A DNA stretch of 64,000 bases from Tessaracoccus lacteus (GCF_029917005.1 NZ_CP123967.1:124001-188000); one strand, 5' to 3'; counted from the stretch's first letter, positions 7,392 through 16,433 are shown. Notes: a model not told the origin generated them from the letters alone. A program made the numbers and translations.

Positions 7392-8900
7392 ATGAGTACT
7401 CCAGTCGTCGAACTCCGGGACGTGACCAAGCGGTTCCCCGGCGTTGTGGCGCTCCGCGACATGGGCCTGACGGTCGAGCCCGGCGAGGTGCACGGTCTCA
7501 TCGGCGAGAACGGCGCGGGCAAGTCGACCCTGATCAAGGTGCTGACCGGCGTCTACACGCCGGAGGAGGGCCAGATCATCGTCGAGGGCACCGAGCGCAG
7601 GTTCTCGGCCCCCAAGGACTCCCAGGAGGCGGGCATCGCCTGCGTCTACCAGGAGCTCAACATCGTCAAGCAGCTGTCGCTGACGGACAACATCTTCCTC
7701 AACCAGTACATCAAGACCGGCTCCGGGCTGCTCGACTACAAGGCCATGCATGCCAAGGCCACCGAGCTGCTGCAGTCGATGAGCATCGACGTCGACGTCA
7801 CCAAGCCGGCCGCCGTGTTCGGCATGGGCGTCCTGCAGATGGTTGAGATCGCCAAGGCTCTCCTCACCGGGGCCAAGGTCATCATCATGGACGAGCCCAC
7901 CTCCAGCCTCGGCGAGTCCGAGGTCGAGCAGCTCATCCGGGTGGTGCGCGAGCTCAAGGCGAGCGGCGTGGCGATCGTCTTCGTGTCGCACAAACTCGAG
8001 GAGCTGTTCATCCTGTGCGACCGTGTCACGGTCATGCGCGACGGAAAGCACATCATCACCTCACCGATCGAGGAACTCGACAACGACAAGCTGATCCGCG
8101 CCATGGTCGGCCGCAGCGTCGACAACCAGTTCCCGAAGGAGGAGACCACACCCGGCGACGTCGCCGTCGAGTTCCGGGACGTCACCTCCGTCGGCACCAT
8201 CAAGCACATCAGCTTCGAGGCCCGCTACGGCGAGATCCTCGGCTTCGCCGGCCTTGTCGGCGCGGGGCGGACCGAGACGATGCGTGCAATCTTCGGCGAC
8301 CTGCCCATCGACAGCGGCGAGGTGCTGCTGAACGGCAAGCCGGTCCGCATCTCGTCGCCGCAGGACGCGGTGGGCAAGGGCATCGCCTTCGTCACGGAGG
8401 ACCGGAAGGGTCAGGGTCTGGTGCTCAACCAGTCGATCTCGACGAACCTGATCCTCGCGTCGCTCGGCCGCGTCAAGAGCGGCATGCTGCTCGACAAGGC
8501 GAAGATCCGGCAGGTATCGGCCGACAGCATCGCCTCCATGCGCATCAAGACGCCCGACGCCGAGAACCAGGTATCGAAGCTCAGCGGCGGCAACCAGCAG
8601 AAGGTGGTCATCGGCAAGTGGATCAACTCCGACGCCGAGGTCTACCTCTTCGACGAACCCACCAGAGGCATCGACGTCGGTGCCAAGGTCGAGGTCTACA
8701 ACATCATGAACAGGCTTGCCAGCGAAGGTAAGTGCATCATCATGGTCTCCTCCGAGCTGCCCGAGGTGCTGGGCATGAGCGACCGGGTGGTCGTCATGCG
8801 CGGCGGCGAGGTGATGGCCCAGATGCGGCGTGGAGAAGCCGACTTCAACGAGGACGACATCATGAAGGCTGCCTGGGGAGAACGGAAAGAACAACGATGA
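7392..8900 (+). CDS. Sugar ABC transporter ATPase (two ABC domains)
   Basis: A 502-residue RbsA/MglA-type ATPase with two nucleotide-binding domains. Domain 1 has Walker A GENGAGKST (38-46) and Walker B VIIMDEPTSSL, but its signature is GMGVLQMVEIAKAL instead of the usual LSIxQxQ form. Domain 2 has the usual degenerate Walker A region GLVGAGRTE, a clear signature LSGGNQQKVVIGKW and Walker B VYLFDEPTRGID. It powers uptake with the permease, whose start overlaps its stop (ATGA). ATG at 7392 with a weak AGGGAA upstream. Confidence 0.9.
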   Translation: MSTPVVELRDVTKRFPGVVALRDMGLTVEPGEVHGLIGENGAGKSTLIKVLTGVYTPEEGQIIVEGTERRFSAPKDSQEAGIACVYQELNIVKQLSLTDNIFLNQYIKTGSGLLDYKAMHAKATELLQSMSIDVDVTKPAAVFGMGVLQMVEIAKALLTGAKVIIMDEPTSSLGESEVEQLIRVVRELKASGVAIVFVSHKLEELFILCDRVTVMRDGKHIITSPIEELDNDKLIRAMVGRSVDNQFPKEETTPGDVAVEFRDVTSVGTIKHISFEARYGEILGFAGLVGAGRTETMRAIFGDLPIDSGEVLLNGKPVRISSPQDAVGKGIAFVTEDRKGQGLVLNQSISTNLILASLGRVKSGMLLDKAKIRQVSADSIASMRIKTPDAENQVSKLSGGNQQKVVIGKWINSDAEVYLFDEPTRGIDVGAKVEVYNIMNRLASEGKCIIMVSSELPEVLGMSDRVVVMRGGEVMAQMRRGEADFNEDDIMKAAWGERKEQR

Positions 8901-9901
8901 AGAACAACCCCCGCCTCGCGGCGATCGTTCGGGCGCTGGCACCGCTGCTGGCGCTTGCGATCCTCGTCATCATCATGGCGGCGATCAGCCCCGAGTTCCG
9001 CACCGTGAACAACGGCATGAACATCCTGCGCCAGACGGCCGTCAACGGCTTCCTGTCCGCCGGCATGCTCGTGGTCCTGATCACGGCGGGTATCGACCTC
9101 TCGGTCGGCGCCAACGCGATCCTGAGCGCCTGCGTCATGGCGATGCTCATGACGACGTTCGGCGTGACCAACCCGGTCCTGCTGCTCCTGTCCGCGCTGA
9201 TCGTCGGCACGCTCGTCGGCATCGTCAACGGTCTCCTGCTCACCAAGCTGAAGCTGCCGCACCCGTTCGTCTCCACCCTGGGCATGAAGTTCGTGCTGGC
9301 AGGTCTGGCGCTGTTCGTGGTCAGCACCCGCACCATCTCCGGCTTCCCCGATGCCGTGACCTGGCTAGGCTCGGCCGACTTCCTGCGCGGCGGCGGATTC
9401 AACGGCATCCCGGGCTCGTTCCTGGCGCTGATCATCACGTTCGTCGTCCTGCACATCGTGCTGAACCGCACCGCGCTCGGCCGGGCGATCTACTCGGTCG
9501 GCGGCAACCCCGAGGCAACGCGCCTGTCCGGCATCAACACCGACCGGGTCCTGACCACCGTCTACGGCCTGTCCGGATTCGTCAGCGCGCTGGCCGGCAT
9601 CGTGATCGTCGGCCGCTCCGGCGTCGCGAACCCGTCGGCGGCCATGAGCGGCAACTACGAGACCGACGCGATCGCGGCCTGCATCATCGGCGGCGCCTCG
9701 TTCACCGGCGGCAAGGGCACCGTGTGGGGCACCCTGATCGGCTGTCTCATCATCGCGGTGATCCGCAACGGCCTGACGCTCATGAACGCGCAGTCCGACG
9801 TGCAGTTCATGGTCATCGGCGCCGTGATCATCGTCGCGGTCTTCATCGATGTGCGCCGCACGGCCTCCGAGGAGCGTCGTCGCCGCCTCGCCGCCGCCTG
9901 A
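8897..9901 (+). CDS. Sugar ABC transporter permease (RbsC type)
   Basis: A 334-residue integral membrane protein of the ribose/galactose/inositol permease family with about eight to ten hydrophobic segments. Family features visible are GIDLSVGA (near 70), PHPFVSTLGM (near 120), YSVGGNPEATRLSGI (near 200) and IGGASFTGGKGTVWGTLIG near the C-terminus. The ATG overlaps the ATPase stop by one base step (ATGA), so translation is coupled. Followed by a rho-independent-like terminator. Confidence 0.9.
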   Translation: MKNNPRLAAIVRALAPLLALAILVIIMAAISPEFRTVNNGMNILRQTAVNGFLSAGMLVVLITAGIDLSVGANAILSACVMAMLMTTFGVTNPVLLLLSALIVGTLVGIVNGLLLTKLKLPHPFVSTLGMKFVLAGLALFVVSTRTISGFPDAVTWLGSADFLRGGGFNGIPGSFLALIITFVVLHIVLNRTALGRAIYSVGGNPEATRLSGINTDRVLTTVYGLSGFVSALAGIVIVGRSGVANPSAAMSGNYETDAIAACIIGGASFTGGKGTVWGTLIGCLIIAVIRNGLTLMNAQSDVQFMVIGAVIIVAVFIDVRRTASEERRRRLAAA

Positions 9902-9920
9902 TCCACCCACCAACAACCTC

Positions 9921-9953
9921 AGGGGCCAGTCGGATATCCGGCTGGCCCCTTTC
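9921..9953 (+). terminator. Terminator of importer operon
   Basis: AGGGGCCAG and CTGGCCCCT enclose the inner palindrome CGGATATCCG, and the stem is followed by TTTCC. Near-perfect dyad over 30 bases. Confidence 0.75.
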
Positions 9954-9976
9954 CATCACCCCCAGCTGGAGGAGCT

Positions 9977-10990
9977 GTGAACCACGAACTGAGAGTCGGC
10001 ATCATCGGCACCGGAGTCATGGGCCAGGACCATGCCCGGATCCTGAGCCGGAAGGTCGCCGGCGCCAGGCTGACGGCCCTGGCCGACGTCAACGAGGCGG
10101 GCGCCCGCGCCCTGGCCGGCGAGCTCGGCGTCGGCGACGTCTTCACCGACAGCACAGAGATGCTGGACTCGGGGCTCGTTGACGCCGTCATCATCGCGTC
10201 GCCCGACCGGCTGCACGCGGCCACGACGCTCGAGTGCCTGGAGCGGGGGCTGCCGGTGCTGTGCGAGAAGCCGCTCGCGCCCACCGTCGAGGAGGCGGCG
10301 CGGGTCGCGCAGGCGCACGCCGCGCTGGACCGGCCGCTGCTGAGCGTCGGGTTCATGCGCCGTTTCGACCCCGGCTACGTCGCGCTCAAGGGCCGCATCG
10401 CGTCCGGCGTCGACGGTGCCCTGCTGATGACGCACTCGGTGCACCGCAACGTCGAGGCGTACCCCGGCAGCGACTCCGCCGCGACGATCACCAACTCCGC
10501 CGTGCACGAGATCGACATCCTGCCGTGGCTCACCGGCGAGAGGATCGTCGAGGTGCTCTGGGCTGCCGGGCGCACCACGTCGCTGCTCGCTGAGCGACAC
10601 GACCCGCAGCTGCTGCTGATGCGCGACGCGGGCGGGGTGCTGCACACCGTGGAGGTGCAGGTGCACGCGCAGTACGGCTACGACGTGCGGTGCGAGGCGG
10701 TGTGCGAGCGGGCCTCGGTCGAGCTGGCCGGCGCCCCGACGCTGGTCGACGGCGCCCCGCTGGTGGTCAGCTCCGGCCTGAAGCGGACCACCGCGTACCC
10801 GGCCGACTGGCGGCCCCGGTTCGCGGAGGCCTACCGTGCGGAGCTCGCCGCCTGGGTCGCGGCATCCTCGGCCGGCACCGTCCCGGCCGAGGCGGCCACC
10901 GTCGAGGAGGCGCTGCGCACGACGCGCGTCGCGCTGGCGCTGGTCCAGTCGATGAACGAAGGCGGCTGGGTCGCCGTCGAGGAGGCGTGA
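9977..10990 (+). CDS. Gfo/Idh/MocA-family oxidoreductase, inositol dehydrogenase-like
   Basis: A 337-residue NAD(P)-dependent dehydrogenase. The Rossmann motif GIIGTGVMGQDHA starts at about residue 8, the conserved EKP occurs in LCEKPLAP near 95, and the catalytic region reads SAVHEIDILPWL near 175 with the histidine-aspartate pair typical of inositol 2-dehydrogenase. GTG start follows GGAGG. The next gene, a TIM-barrel isomerase, starts two bases after the stop, so the two form a unit. It oxidises a cyclitol or sugar, but which isomer cannot be told from sequence. It is a paralogue of the minus-strand IolG at 12-13 kb. Confidence 0.82.
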   Translation: MNHELRVGIIGTGVMGQDHARILSRKVAGARLTALADVNEAGARALAGELGVGDVFTDSTEMLDSGLVDAVIIASPDRLHAATTLECLERGLPVLCEKPLAPTVEEAARVAQAHAALDRPLLSVGFMRRFDPGYVALKGRIASGVDGALLMTHSVHRNVEAYPGSDSAATITNSAVHEIDILPWLTGERIVEVLWAAGRTTSLLAERHDPQLLLMRDAGGVLHTVEVQVHAQYGYDVRCEAVCERASVELAGAPTLVDGAPLVVSSGLKRTTAYPADWRPRFAEAYRAELAAWVAASSAGTVPAEAATVEEALRTTRVALALVQSMNEGGWVAVEEA

Positions 10991-10991
10991 C

Positions 10992-11957
10992 ATGAGGATC
11001 GGGCTGCTGACCGACTCGCTGTCTGCCTACTCCCTCGACGGAGTCCTCGACGCGGCCGAGGCGCTGGGCGTCGCCGACCTGGAGTTCTGCACGGGCGGCT
11101 GGTCCGAGGCGCCGCACCTGGACGTGTTCGAGCTGGTCTCCGACGACCGGTTGCGCGGCGAGTTCGAGGCGAGGCTCGCCGACAGGGGCATGCGCATCTC
11201 CGCGCTGAACGCCAACGGCAACCAGCTGCACCCGGTCACCGGGCCGCAGGTCGACGCGGTCGTTCGGGCGACGGTCGAGCTGGCGTCGCTGCTCGAGGTG
11301 CCCACCGTCGTGCTGATGTCCGGCCTGCCCGGTGGTGCGGCGGGGGAGCGGACGCCGAACTGGATCACCACCTCGTGGCCACCGGAGACCCAGGCGATCC
11401 TCGACTACCAGTGGAATGAGGTTGCGCTGCCGTACTGGGCGGGCCTGGCCGAGCTTGGGCGCAGCCGGGCGGTGCGGTTCGCCGTCGAGATGCACGGTCA
11501 GCAGCTGGTCTACAACGCGTCGTCGCTGCTCAGGCTGCGCCGCGAGGTGGGCGACATCGTCGGGGCGAACCTGGACCCGTCGCACCCGATGTGGCAGGGC
11601 GCGGACCCGCGGCAGCTGGCCAGGGCCCTGACCGGGGCGATCCACCACGTCCACGCCAAGGACGCCCGGCTGCAGCACCCGCAGGTCGACGTCGACGGCG
11701 TGCTCGGCACGCAGCCGCCCGAGGAGGCCGGCGAGCGGCCGTGGAACTACGTGACGCTGGGGCGGGGCTACCCCGGCGGTCAGCAGTTCTGGGCGCAGTT
11801 CCTGGCTGATCTGCGCGCGGCCGGCTACGACGGCGTGCTGAGCATCGAGCACGAGGACGTGCTCATGGACGCCCTCGAGGGCGTCGAGCAGTCCGTGGCG
11901 CTGCTGCGCTCCGTACTGCCATCCAAGCCGCCGAGCTGGCGGCCGGCCGAGATCTGA
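10992..11957 (+). CDS. Sugar phosphate isomerase/epimerase-like TIM-barrel protein
   Basis: A 321-residue AP-endonuclease-2/xylose-isomerase-like barrel. Likely metal ligands are in VEMHGQQL (about 160), NLDPSHPMWQ (about 195), HVHAKDA (about 220) and SIEHED (about 284). It directly follows the Gfo/Idh gene (one base after the stop) and so probably acts on the dehydrogenase product as isomerase, epimerase or dehydratase. It differs from IolE in its N-terminus (GLLTDSLSAYSL, EFCTGGW). Substrate unknown. Confidence 0.75.
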   Translation: MRIGLLTDSLSAYSLDGVLDAAEALGVADLEFCTGGWSEAPHLDVFELVSDDRLRGEFEARLADRGMRISALNANGNQLHPVTGPQVDAVVRATVELASLLEVPTVVLMSGLPGGAAGERTPNWITTSWPPETQAILDYQWNEVALPYWAGLAELGRSRAVRFAVEMHGQQLVYNASSLLRLRREVGDIVGANLDPSHPMWQGADPRQLARALTGAIHHVHAKDARLQHPQVDVDGVLGTQPPEEAGERPWNYVTLGRGYPGGQQFWAQFLADLRAAGYDGVLSIEHEDVLMDALEGVEQSVALLRSVLPSKPPSWRPAEI

Positions 11958-11963
11958 CGTTGA

Positions 11964-11987
11964 GGCGCCCGCCCGGCGGCGGGCGCC
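11964..11987. terminator. Bidirectional terminator between convergent genes
   Basis: GGCGCCCGCC and GGCGGGCGCC form ten-base arms around CGGC. It lies in the 38-base gap between the plus-strand isomerase gene and the minus-strand iolG and can serve both. Confidence 0.7.
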
Positions 11988-11995
11988 CCGTCGTA

Positions 11996-13024
11996 TCAGA
12001 GGATCTCGTCGAGCCTGACGCTGCGGTGCTGCTCGCGCGAGAGCTTGCAGGCCAGCGCGATCCGCAGCGCCTCGACGGCGTCGGCGGCGGTGCAGATGCT
12101 CGGCAGCCCGCGCACCGGGTTGCGCAGGAAGTGGTCGAGCTCACGCTCGTAGCAAGGGAGGAACCGTTCGATGAAGTCGTCCCACGGCGCCTCGGGCGGG
12201 AACTCGACGCCGTCCTCGGTCGAGCGGAACGGCACCTTGTTGTCGAGGCCGACGTTCGCGGTGCCCTCGGTGCCCATCAGGTCGAGGCGGACCTCGTAGC
12301 CCTGGCCGTTGTAGCGTGACGAGTGGACGGTGCCCAGCGTCCCGTCGTCGAAGGTGAGGACGGTGACGGCCTCGGACACGTCGTTCGCTGCCGCGAAGGC
12401 GTCGGACCCGCGCGCGGCGCCGACCGAGTAGACCTCGACGACCTCGCGCCCGGTCACCCAGCGCAGGATGTCGAAGTCGTGGACGTTGGCGTCGACGAAG
12501 ATGCCGCCCGATCCGGGGATGAACTGGTCGGCGGGCGGGTACTGGTCGGCGGTGAGGGCGTGCACGCGGCGCAGCTCGCCGAGCTCGCCGGACTCGAGAA
12601 GCTGCTTCGCGCGGGTGTAGCCGACGTCGAGGCGGCGCTGGAAGCCGATGTGGTGCGGCAGGCCCGCGGCCTCCAGCGCGTGCTGCGCGGCGCGGGCCTC
12701 GGCGAGGTCGAGCGCGATGGGCTTCTCGCAGTAGGTGGGAATGCCGGTCGCTGCGGCACGGATCAGGAGCTCGGAGTGGGTGTTGGTCGCCGTCGCGATG
12801 ACGATCGCGTCGAGGCCCAGCGGGTTGGACGGGTCGAAGACGGCGTCCACCGTCGAGCTCACGCAGCCAAGCTCGTCGGCCGCGCGGGAGGCGCGCGCCG
12901 AGTCGGCGTCGGCGAGCACGAGTCGCCCGACCAGGTCGTGGTGGGCGAGCAGGCGGGCGTGCATGATGCCGATGCGTCCGATGCCCACCAGAGCGACGGT
13001 GCTCGGGGTCAGCGCGGTATCCAT
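11996..13024 (-). CDS. iolG: Inositol 2-dehydrogenase
   Basis: A 342-residue Gfo/Idh/MocA dehydrogenase that oxidises myo-inositol to scyllo-inosose, the entry step of the pathway. VALVGIGRIGIMHARLL is the nucleotide-binding motif, YCEKPIAL the EKP motif near residue 98, and DANVHDFDILRWV (near 175) the catalytic stretch with His and Asp. ATG follows AAAGGAG. It is divergent from iolA, and the shared region carries two inverted copies of TGTTCTRACAAAG. Scyllo- or chiro-inositol dehydrogenase is possible. Confidence 0.85.
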   Translation of the reverse strand: MDTALTPSTVALVGIGRIGIMHARLLAHHDLVGRLVLADADSARASRAADELGCVSSTVDAVFDPSNPLGLDAIVIATATNTHSELLIRAAATGIPTYCEKPIALDLAEARAAQHALEAAGLPHHIGFQRRLDVGYTRAKQLLESGELGELRRVHALTADQYPPADQFIPGSGGIFVDANVHDFDILRWVTGREVVEVYSVGAARGSDAFAAANDVSEAVTVLTFDDGTLGTVHSSRYNGQGYEVRLDLMGTEGTANVGLDNKVPFRSTEDGVEFPPEAPWDDFIERFLPCYERELDHFLRNPVRGLPSICTAADAVEALRIALACKLSREQHRSVRLDEIL

Positions 13025-13032
13025 ACTGGCTC

Positions 13033-13166
13033 CTTTGTCAGAACATTGATACCCCTCAGGCTAGGTGCCTCTCGCTTGGTCCGTCAAGGAACGTGGGGGT
13101 GATCACGATTCCATGGTCGGCACCCCGTTGTCCTGGGTGACTTGACCTGTTATTGTTCTAACAAAG
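13033..13166. promoter_or_regulatory. Divergent iolG/iolA control region with paired motif
   Basis: TGTTCTAACAAAG (13154-13166, plus) and TGTTCTGACAAAG (13033-13045, minus) are the same 13-mer with one change, one facing each gene. The iolG copy runs into that gene's ribosome binding site. TTGACC at 13142-13147 may be the iolA -35 box. The motif differs from the one at the iolC and importer promoters, so a second regulator may act here. Confidence 0.5.
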
Positions 13167-13230
13167 CTTCGCTGATCGGCACACCGGCGCGCCCGGCAGG
13201 CGAGGCACCAGAACAAGGAAGGCAAGGGTT

Positions 13231-14748
13231 ATGACCCAGACCACCACGGCGACCCGGACCATCACGCACTGGATCGGCGGCGCCCCCTACACCGGCGACC
13301 CTGCCGGCAGGATCCCCGTCGAGAACCCGGCGACCGGTCAGGTCGAGGCGGAGCTGCTCGCCGCCAGCCGCGCGGACCTTGACCATGCGGTCAGCGTCGC
13401 CCGCGAGGCGCAGGCGAAGTGGGGACGCGCGTCGCTCGCGAAGCGCACCGCCATCATGTTCAAGATGCGCGAGCTCGTGCTGGCGAACTCCGATGAGCTG
13501 GCCCGTTCGATCGTCGCCGAGCACGGCAAGGACTACAGCGACGCGCTCGGCGAGATCCAGCGCGGCCGCGAGACCCTGGACTTCGCCTGCGGCATCAACG
13601 CGGCACTCAAGGGCAACCAGTCCTACGACATCTCCTCGGGCGTCGACATCGTGTCGCTGCGGCAGCCGGTCGGCGTCGTCGCGGGCATCGCACCGTTCAA
13701 CTTCCCGATCATGGTGCCGATGTGGATGCACCCGATCGCGCTGGCCGCTGGCAACGCCTTCATCCTGAAGCCCGCCTCCCCGACGCCCACTGCTTCGATG
13801 CTCATCGCACGGCTCTACCAGGAGGCCGGCCTGCCCGACGGCCTGTTCAACGTGGTTGCCGGCGGCCGTGACACCGTCACCGACATCCTCGAGCACCCCG
13901 GCATCAACGCCGTCTCCTTCGTCGGCTCGACTCCCGTCGCGCGGATCATCATGGAGAAGGGCACCGCTGCAGGCAAGCGCGTGCAGGCACTCGGCGGCGC
14001 GAACAACCACGCCATCGTGATGCCCGACGCCGACCTCGAGTTCGCCGCCCAGCACATCTCTGCCGCCGCCTTCGGCGCGGCGGGTGAGCGGTGCATGGCG
14101 CTGCCCGTCGTCGTCGCCGTCGGCGGCATCGGGCCGAAGCTGGCCGAGATGGTCAAGGCTAACGCCGTAAAGATCAAGGTCGGCTACGGCATGGACGAGG
14201 GCGTGCAGATGGGCCCGGTCATCTCCCGGGCGGCGCGGCAGCGCATCACCGGCCTGATCGACGACGCCGAGCAGCGTGGCGCCTCCGTCGTGCTCGACGG
14301 CCGCGGCCACACCGTCGACGGCTACGAGGACGGCTTCTGGCTCGGCCCGACGATCCTCGACGACGTGCCCCTCGAGGCCCCCGTGTACCACGAGGAGGTC
14401 TTCGGCCCGGTCCTCACCGTCGTTCACGCCGACAACTACGCCGAGGCCATCAAGATCGTGAACTCTTCGCCCTTCGGCAACGGCGCGGCGATCTTCACCA
14501 ACGACGGCGGCGTCGCCCGACGCTTCGAGCTCGACGTCGAGGCGGGGATGGTCGGCATCAACGTCCCGATCCCCACCCCGGTGGCCTACTACTCCTTCGG
14601 CGGCTGGAAGGACTCGCTGCTCGGCGACCTCCACATCCACGGCCCGGAGGGACTCCAGTTCGTCACGAAGCTCAAGGCCGTCACCAGCCGGTGGCCCTCG
14701 GAGCGCGGAGCCTATGCCGCGACGATGAGCTTCCAGCGCGAGGAGTAG
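13231..14748 (+). CDS. iolA: Methylmalonate-/malonate-semialdehyde dehydrogenase (CoA-acylating)
   Basis: A 505-residue aldehyde dehydrogenase that converts malonate semialdehyde, the last inositol product, to acetyl-CoA. Seen are the NAD site region GIAPFNFPIMVPMWM, VSFVGSTPVA, LGGANNHAIVMPDAD where IolA/MmsA enzymes have Asn in place of the usual general base context, and the catalytic Cys288 in GAAGERCMAL. ATG follows AAGGAAGGCAAGG. It ends with a clear terminator hairpin. Confidence 0.92.
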   Translation: MTQTTTATRTITHWIGGAPYTGDPAGRIPVENPATGQVEAELLAASRADLDHAVSVAREAQAKWGRASLAKRTAIMFKMRELVLANSDELARSIVAEHGKDYSDALGEIQRGRETLDFACGINAALKGNQSYDISSGVDIVSLRQPVGVVAGIAPFNFPIMVPMWMHPIALAAGNAFILKPASPTPTASMLIARLYQEAGLPDGLFNVVAGGRDTVTDILEHPGINAVSFVGSTPVARIIMEKGTAAGKRVQALGGANNHAIVMPDADLEFAAQHISAAAFGAAGERCMALPVVVAVGGIGPKLAEMVKANAVKIKVGYGMDEGVQMGPVISRAARQRITGLIDDAEQRGASVVLDGRGHTVDGYEDGFWLGPTILDDVPLEAPVYHEEVFGPVLTVVHADNYAEAIKIVNSSPFGNGAAIFTNDGGVARRFELDVEAGMVGINVPIPTPVAYYSFGGWKDSLLGDLHIHGPEGLQFVTKLKAVTSRWPSERGAYAATMSFQREE

Positions 14749-14757
14749 AACGGACGT

Positions 14758-14788
14758 GTGGGGCGCGGCCGATCCCTCCGCGCCCCAC
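14758..14788 (+). terminator. Terminator of iolA
   Basis: GTGGGGCGCGG and CCGCGCCCCAC form perfect 11-base arms around nine bases, followed by CCTTA. It starts nine bases after the iolA stop. Confidence 0.75.
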
Positions 14789-14814
14789 CCTTACGGCCCC
14801 GCAGCCGGAAGGTT

Positions 14815-14985
14815 CTGGAACCCTTCGCTGCGCTCAGGGCGTTTCGACAGGCTCAACGATCCGGTGAGCTGCGCTCAGGGCGTTTCGACAGGCTCAACGA
14901 TCCGGTGAGCTGCGCTCAGGGCGTTTCGACAGGCTCAACGATCCGGTTCGCTGAGCGCCACCCGGTTCGCTGAGCCTTGCCTCAC
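14815..14985. repeat. 41-bp tandem repeat, three copies
   Basis: The unit contains CGCTCAGGGCGTTTCGACAG followed by GCTCAACGATCCGGTGAGCTG; copies begin at about 14831, 14872 and 14913. It is a variant of the TTCGACAGGCTCAGG family seen through the window. The whole gap from 14749 to 15305 has no convincing gene. Confidence 0.85.
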
Positions 14986-15001
14986 GCCGCCACACCCACC
15001 C

Positions 15002-15255
15002 GAAAATCGACCAGTGCCCGCTTCTCCCCGGTCTGGTCACGAGAATCGCCCAATGCCTCGCCCATCCCGTGCCGTCGACGCTGGTGCCACCCTCGGAAAA
15101 GTGGGCAGTGCCCGCTTCTCCTTGGTCTTGCGACGAGTTTCGTTCACCTCCTCGTCCGGGCAACCACCGTCGTCGCGGGCGCGTACCGTCGATTAGCGAG
15201 TAGTGCCCGCTTCTCCCCGGTCCGGCGACGAGAATCGCCCAGCGCCTGCCCTGAC
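15002..15255. repeat. Three diverged copies of a ~50-bp intergenic repeat
   Basis: AGTGCCCGCTTCTCCCCGGT followed by a variable stretch and CGACGAGAATCGCCCA occurs at about 15013, 15117 (degenerate) and 15202. The CGARAATCGMCC motif flanks the first copy on both sides as a direct repeat. No gene is supported here. Confidence 0.7.
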
Positions 15256-15305
15256 CAGTCGCCGACGGGGTGGTCACCGTTGCGGCGTGTGCGAAGCTTG
15301 ATCCT

Positions 15306-16268
15306 GTGAATCCCTTGGTGCTGACCTTCCCGGACTTCGACCCCGTCGCCATCAACATCTTCGGGCTGAAGATCCACTGGTACGCGATCATGTACATCCT
15401 GGCGTTCGCGATGGCGTACGGGCTGATGCGTGTGCGGCTGAAGAAGGAGCCCTACCGCTCGATCACTCGCCCGAAGGCATGGGGTCCGACCGACATCGAG
15501 GACCTGCTCCTGGCTGCGATCGTCGGCGTCCTGGTGGGCGGCCGACTCGGCTACTGCTTCTTCTATCAGCCCGGGAAGTACCTCGCGGCCCCGCTGGAGA
15601 TCTTCAAGTTGTGGGACGGTGGCATGAGCTTCCACGGCGGCGCGATTGGCGTCGCGCTGGGCATCGCCTGGTACGCGTGGCGGAACCACCGCCCCTTCCT
15701 GCAGGTCGCGGACTTCCTGGTCCCCGCTGCGCCCATCGGTCTGGCCGCCGGGCGGTTCGGCAACTTCATCAACGGCGAGCTGTGGGGTCGTGAGGCCCCC
15801 GAATGGCTGCCCTGGGCGATGATCTTCCCGACGGGCGGAGACGTGCCGCGCCACCCGTCGCAGCTCTACCAGATGCTGCTCGAGGGCGTGCTGCTCTTCA
15901 TTCTGCTGTGGATCTACGCGCGGAAGGCGCGCTACCGCGGGCAGGTCGCCGGGTTCTTCCTGGCCGGGTACGGCATCTTCCGCTTCATCGCCGAGTACTG
16001 GCGCGAGCCCGACGATTACCTCGGTCTGCTCGGCCTCGGGTTCAGCATGGGGCAATGGTTGTCGATCCCGATGATCGTGATCGGGATCGCGCTGTTCGTG
16101 TGGTCGTGGAAGCGGGGCGTGAGCGACGTCGAGGAGCCTGTGGACAACACTGGGGACAGTGGTGGAGACCCCCTGGCGGAAACAGTCGTGGAAACTCCCT
16201 CCGAAACCGACGCTGACGGCGTCCCGGAGCCGGAACAGGCCGACGACGATGACGAGTCACGGGGATAG
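15306..16268 (+). CDS. lgt: Prolipoprotein diacylglyceryl transferase
   Basis: A 320-residue membrane enzyme that moves diacylglycerol from phosphatidylglycerol to the lipobox cysteine of prolipoproteins; several such lipoproteins are encoded in this window. Seen are INIFGLKIHWYAIMYI at the first membrane segment, VGGRLGYCFFYQ, SFHGGAIG, the Lgt signature GRFGNFINGELWGR (near 155) and RHPSQLYQ. The last 45 residues are an acidic cytoplasmic tail rich in Asp, Glu, Thr and Pro, common in actinomycete Lgt. I prefer GTG at 15306 over GTG at 15270 because the protein then begins right before the conserved part; neither has a strong ribosome binding site. Confidence 0.92.
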   Translation: MNPLVLTFPDFDPVAINIFGLKIHWYAIMYILAFAMAYGLMRVRLKKEPYRSITRPKAWGPTDIEDLLLAAIVGVLVGGRLGYCFFYQPGKYLAAPLEIFKLWDGGMSFHGGAIGVALGIAWYAWRNHRPFLQVADFLVPAAPIGLAAGRFGNFINGELWGREAPEWLPWAMIFPTGGDVPRHPSQLYQMLLEGVLLFILLWIYARKARYRGQVAGFFLAGYGIFRFIAEYWREPDDYLGLLGLGFSMGQWLSIPMIVIGIALFVWSWKRGVSDVEEPVDNTGDSGGDPLAETVVETPSETDADGVPEPEQADDDDESRG

Positions 16269-16433
16269 TCGGCCTCAACAGGCCAGTAGTAACCACACCA
16301 TCCCCAGCTGTGGATAACTCGATTCCATAAGATTCTCAGGTCACGCTCAGGATGGTGTCTGACTAGGGGCTTTGTGTAGCCTCAGAGAGGTCTTGGGTCT
16401 GTGGGTAACGGTGTGGATGACGGGAGATGTGCT

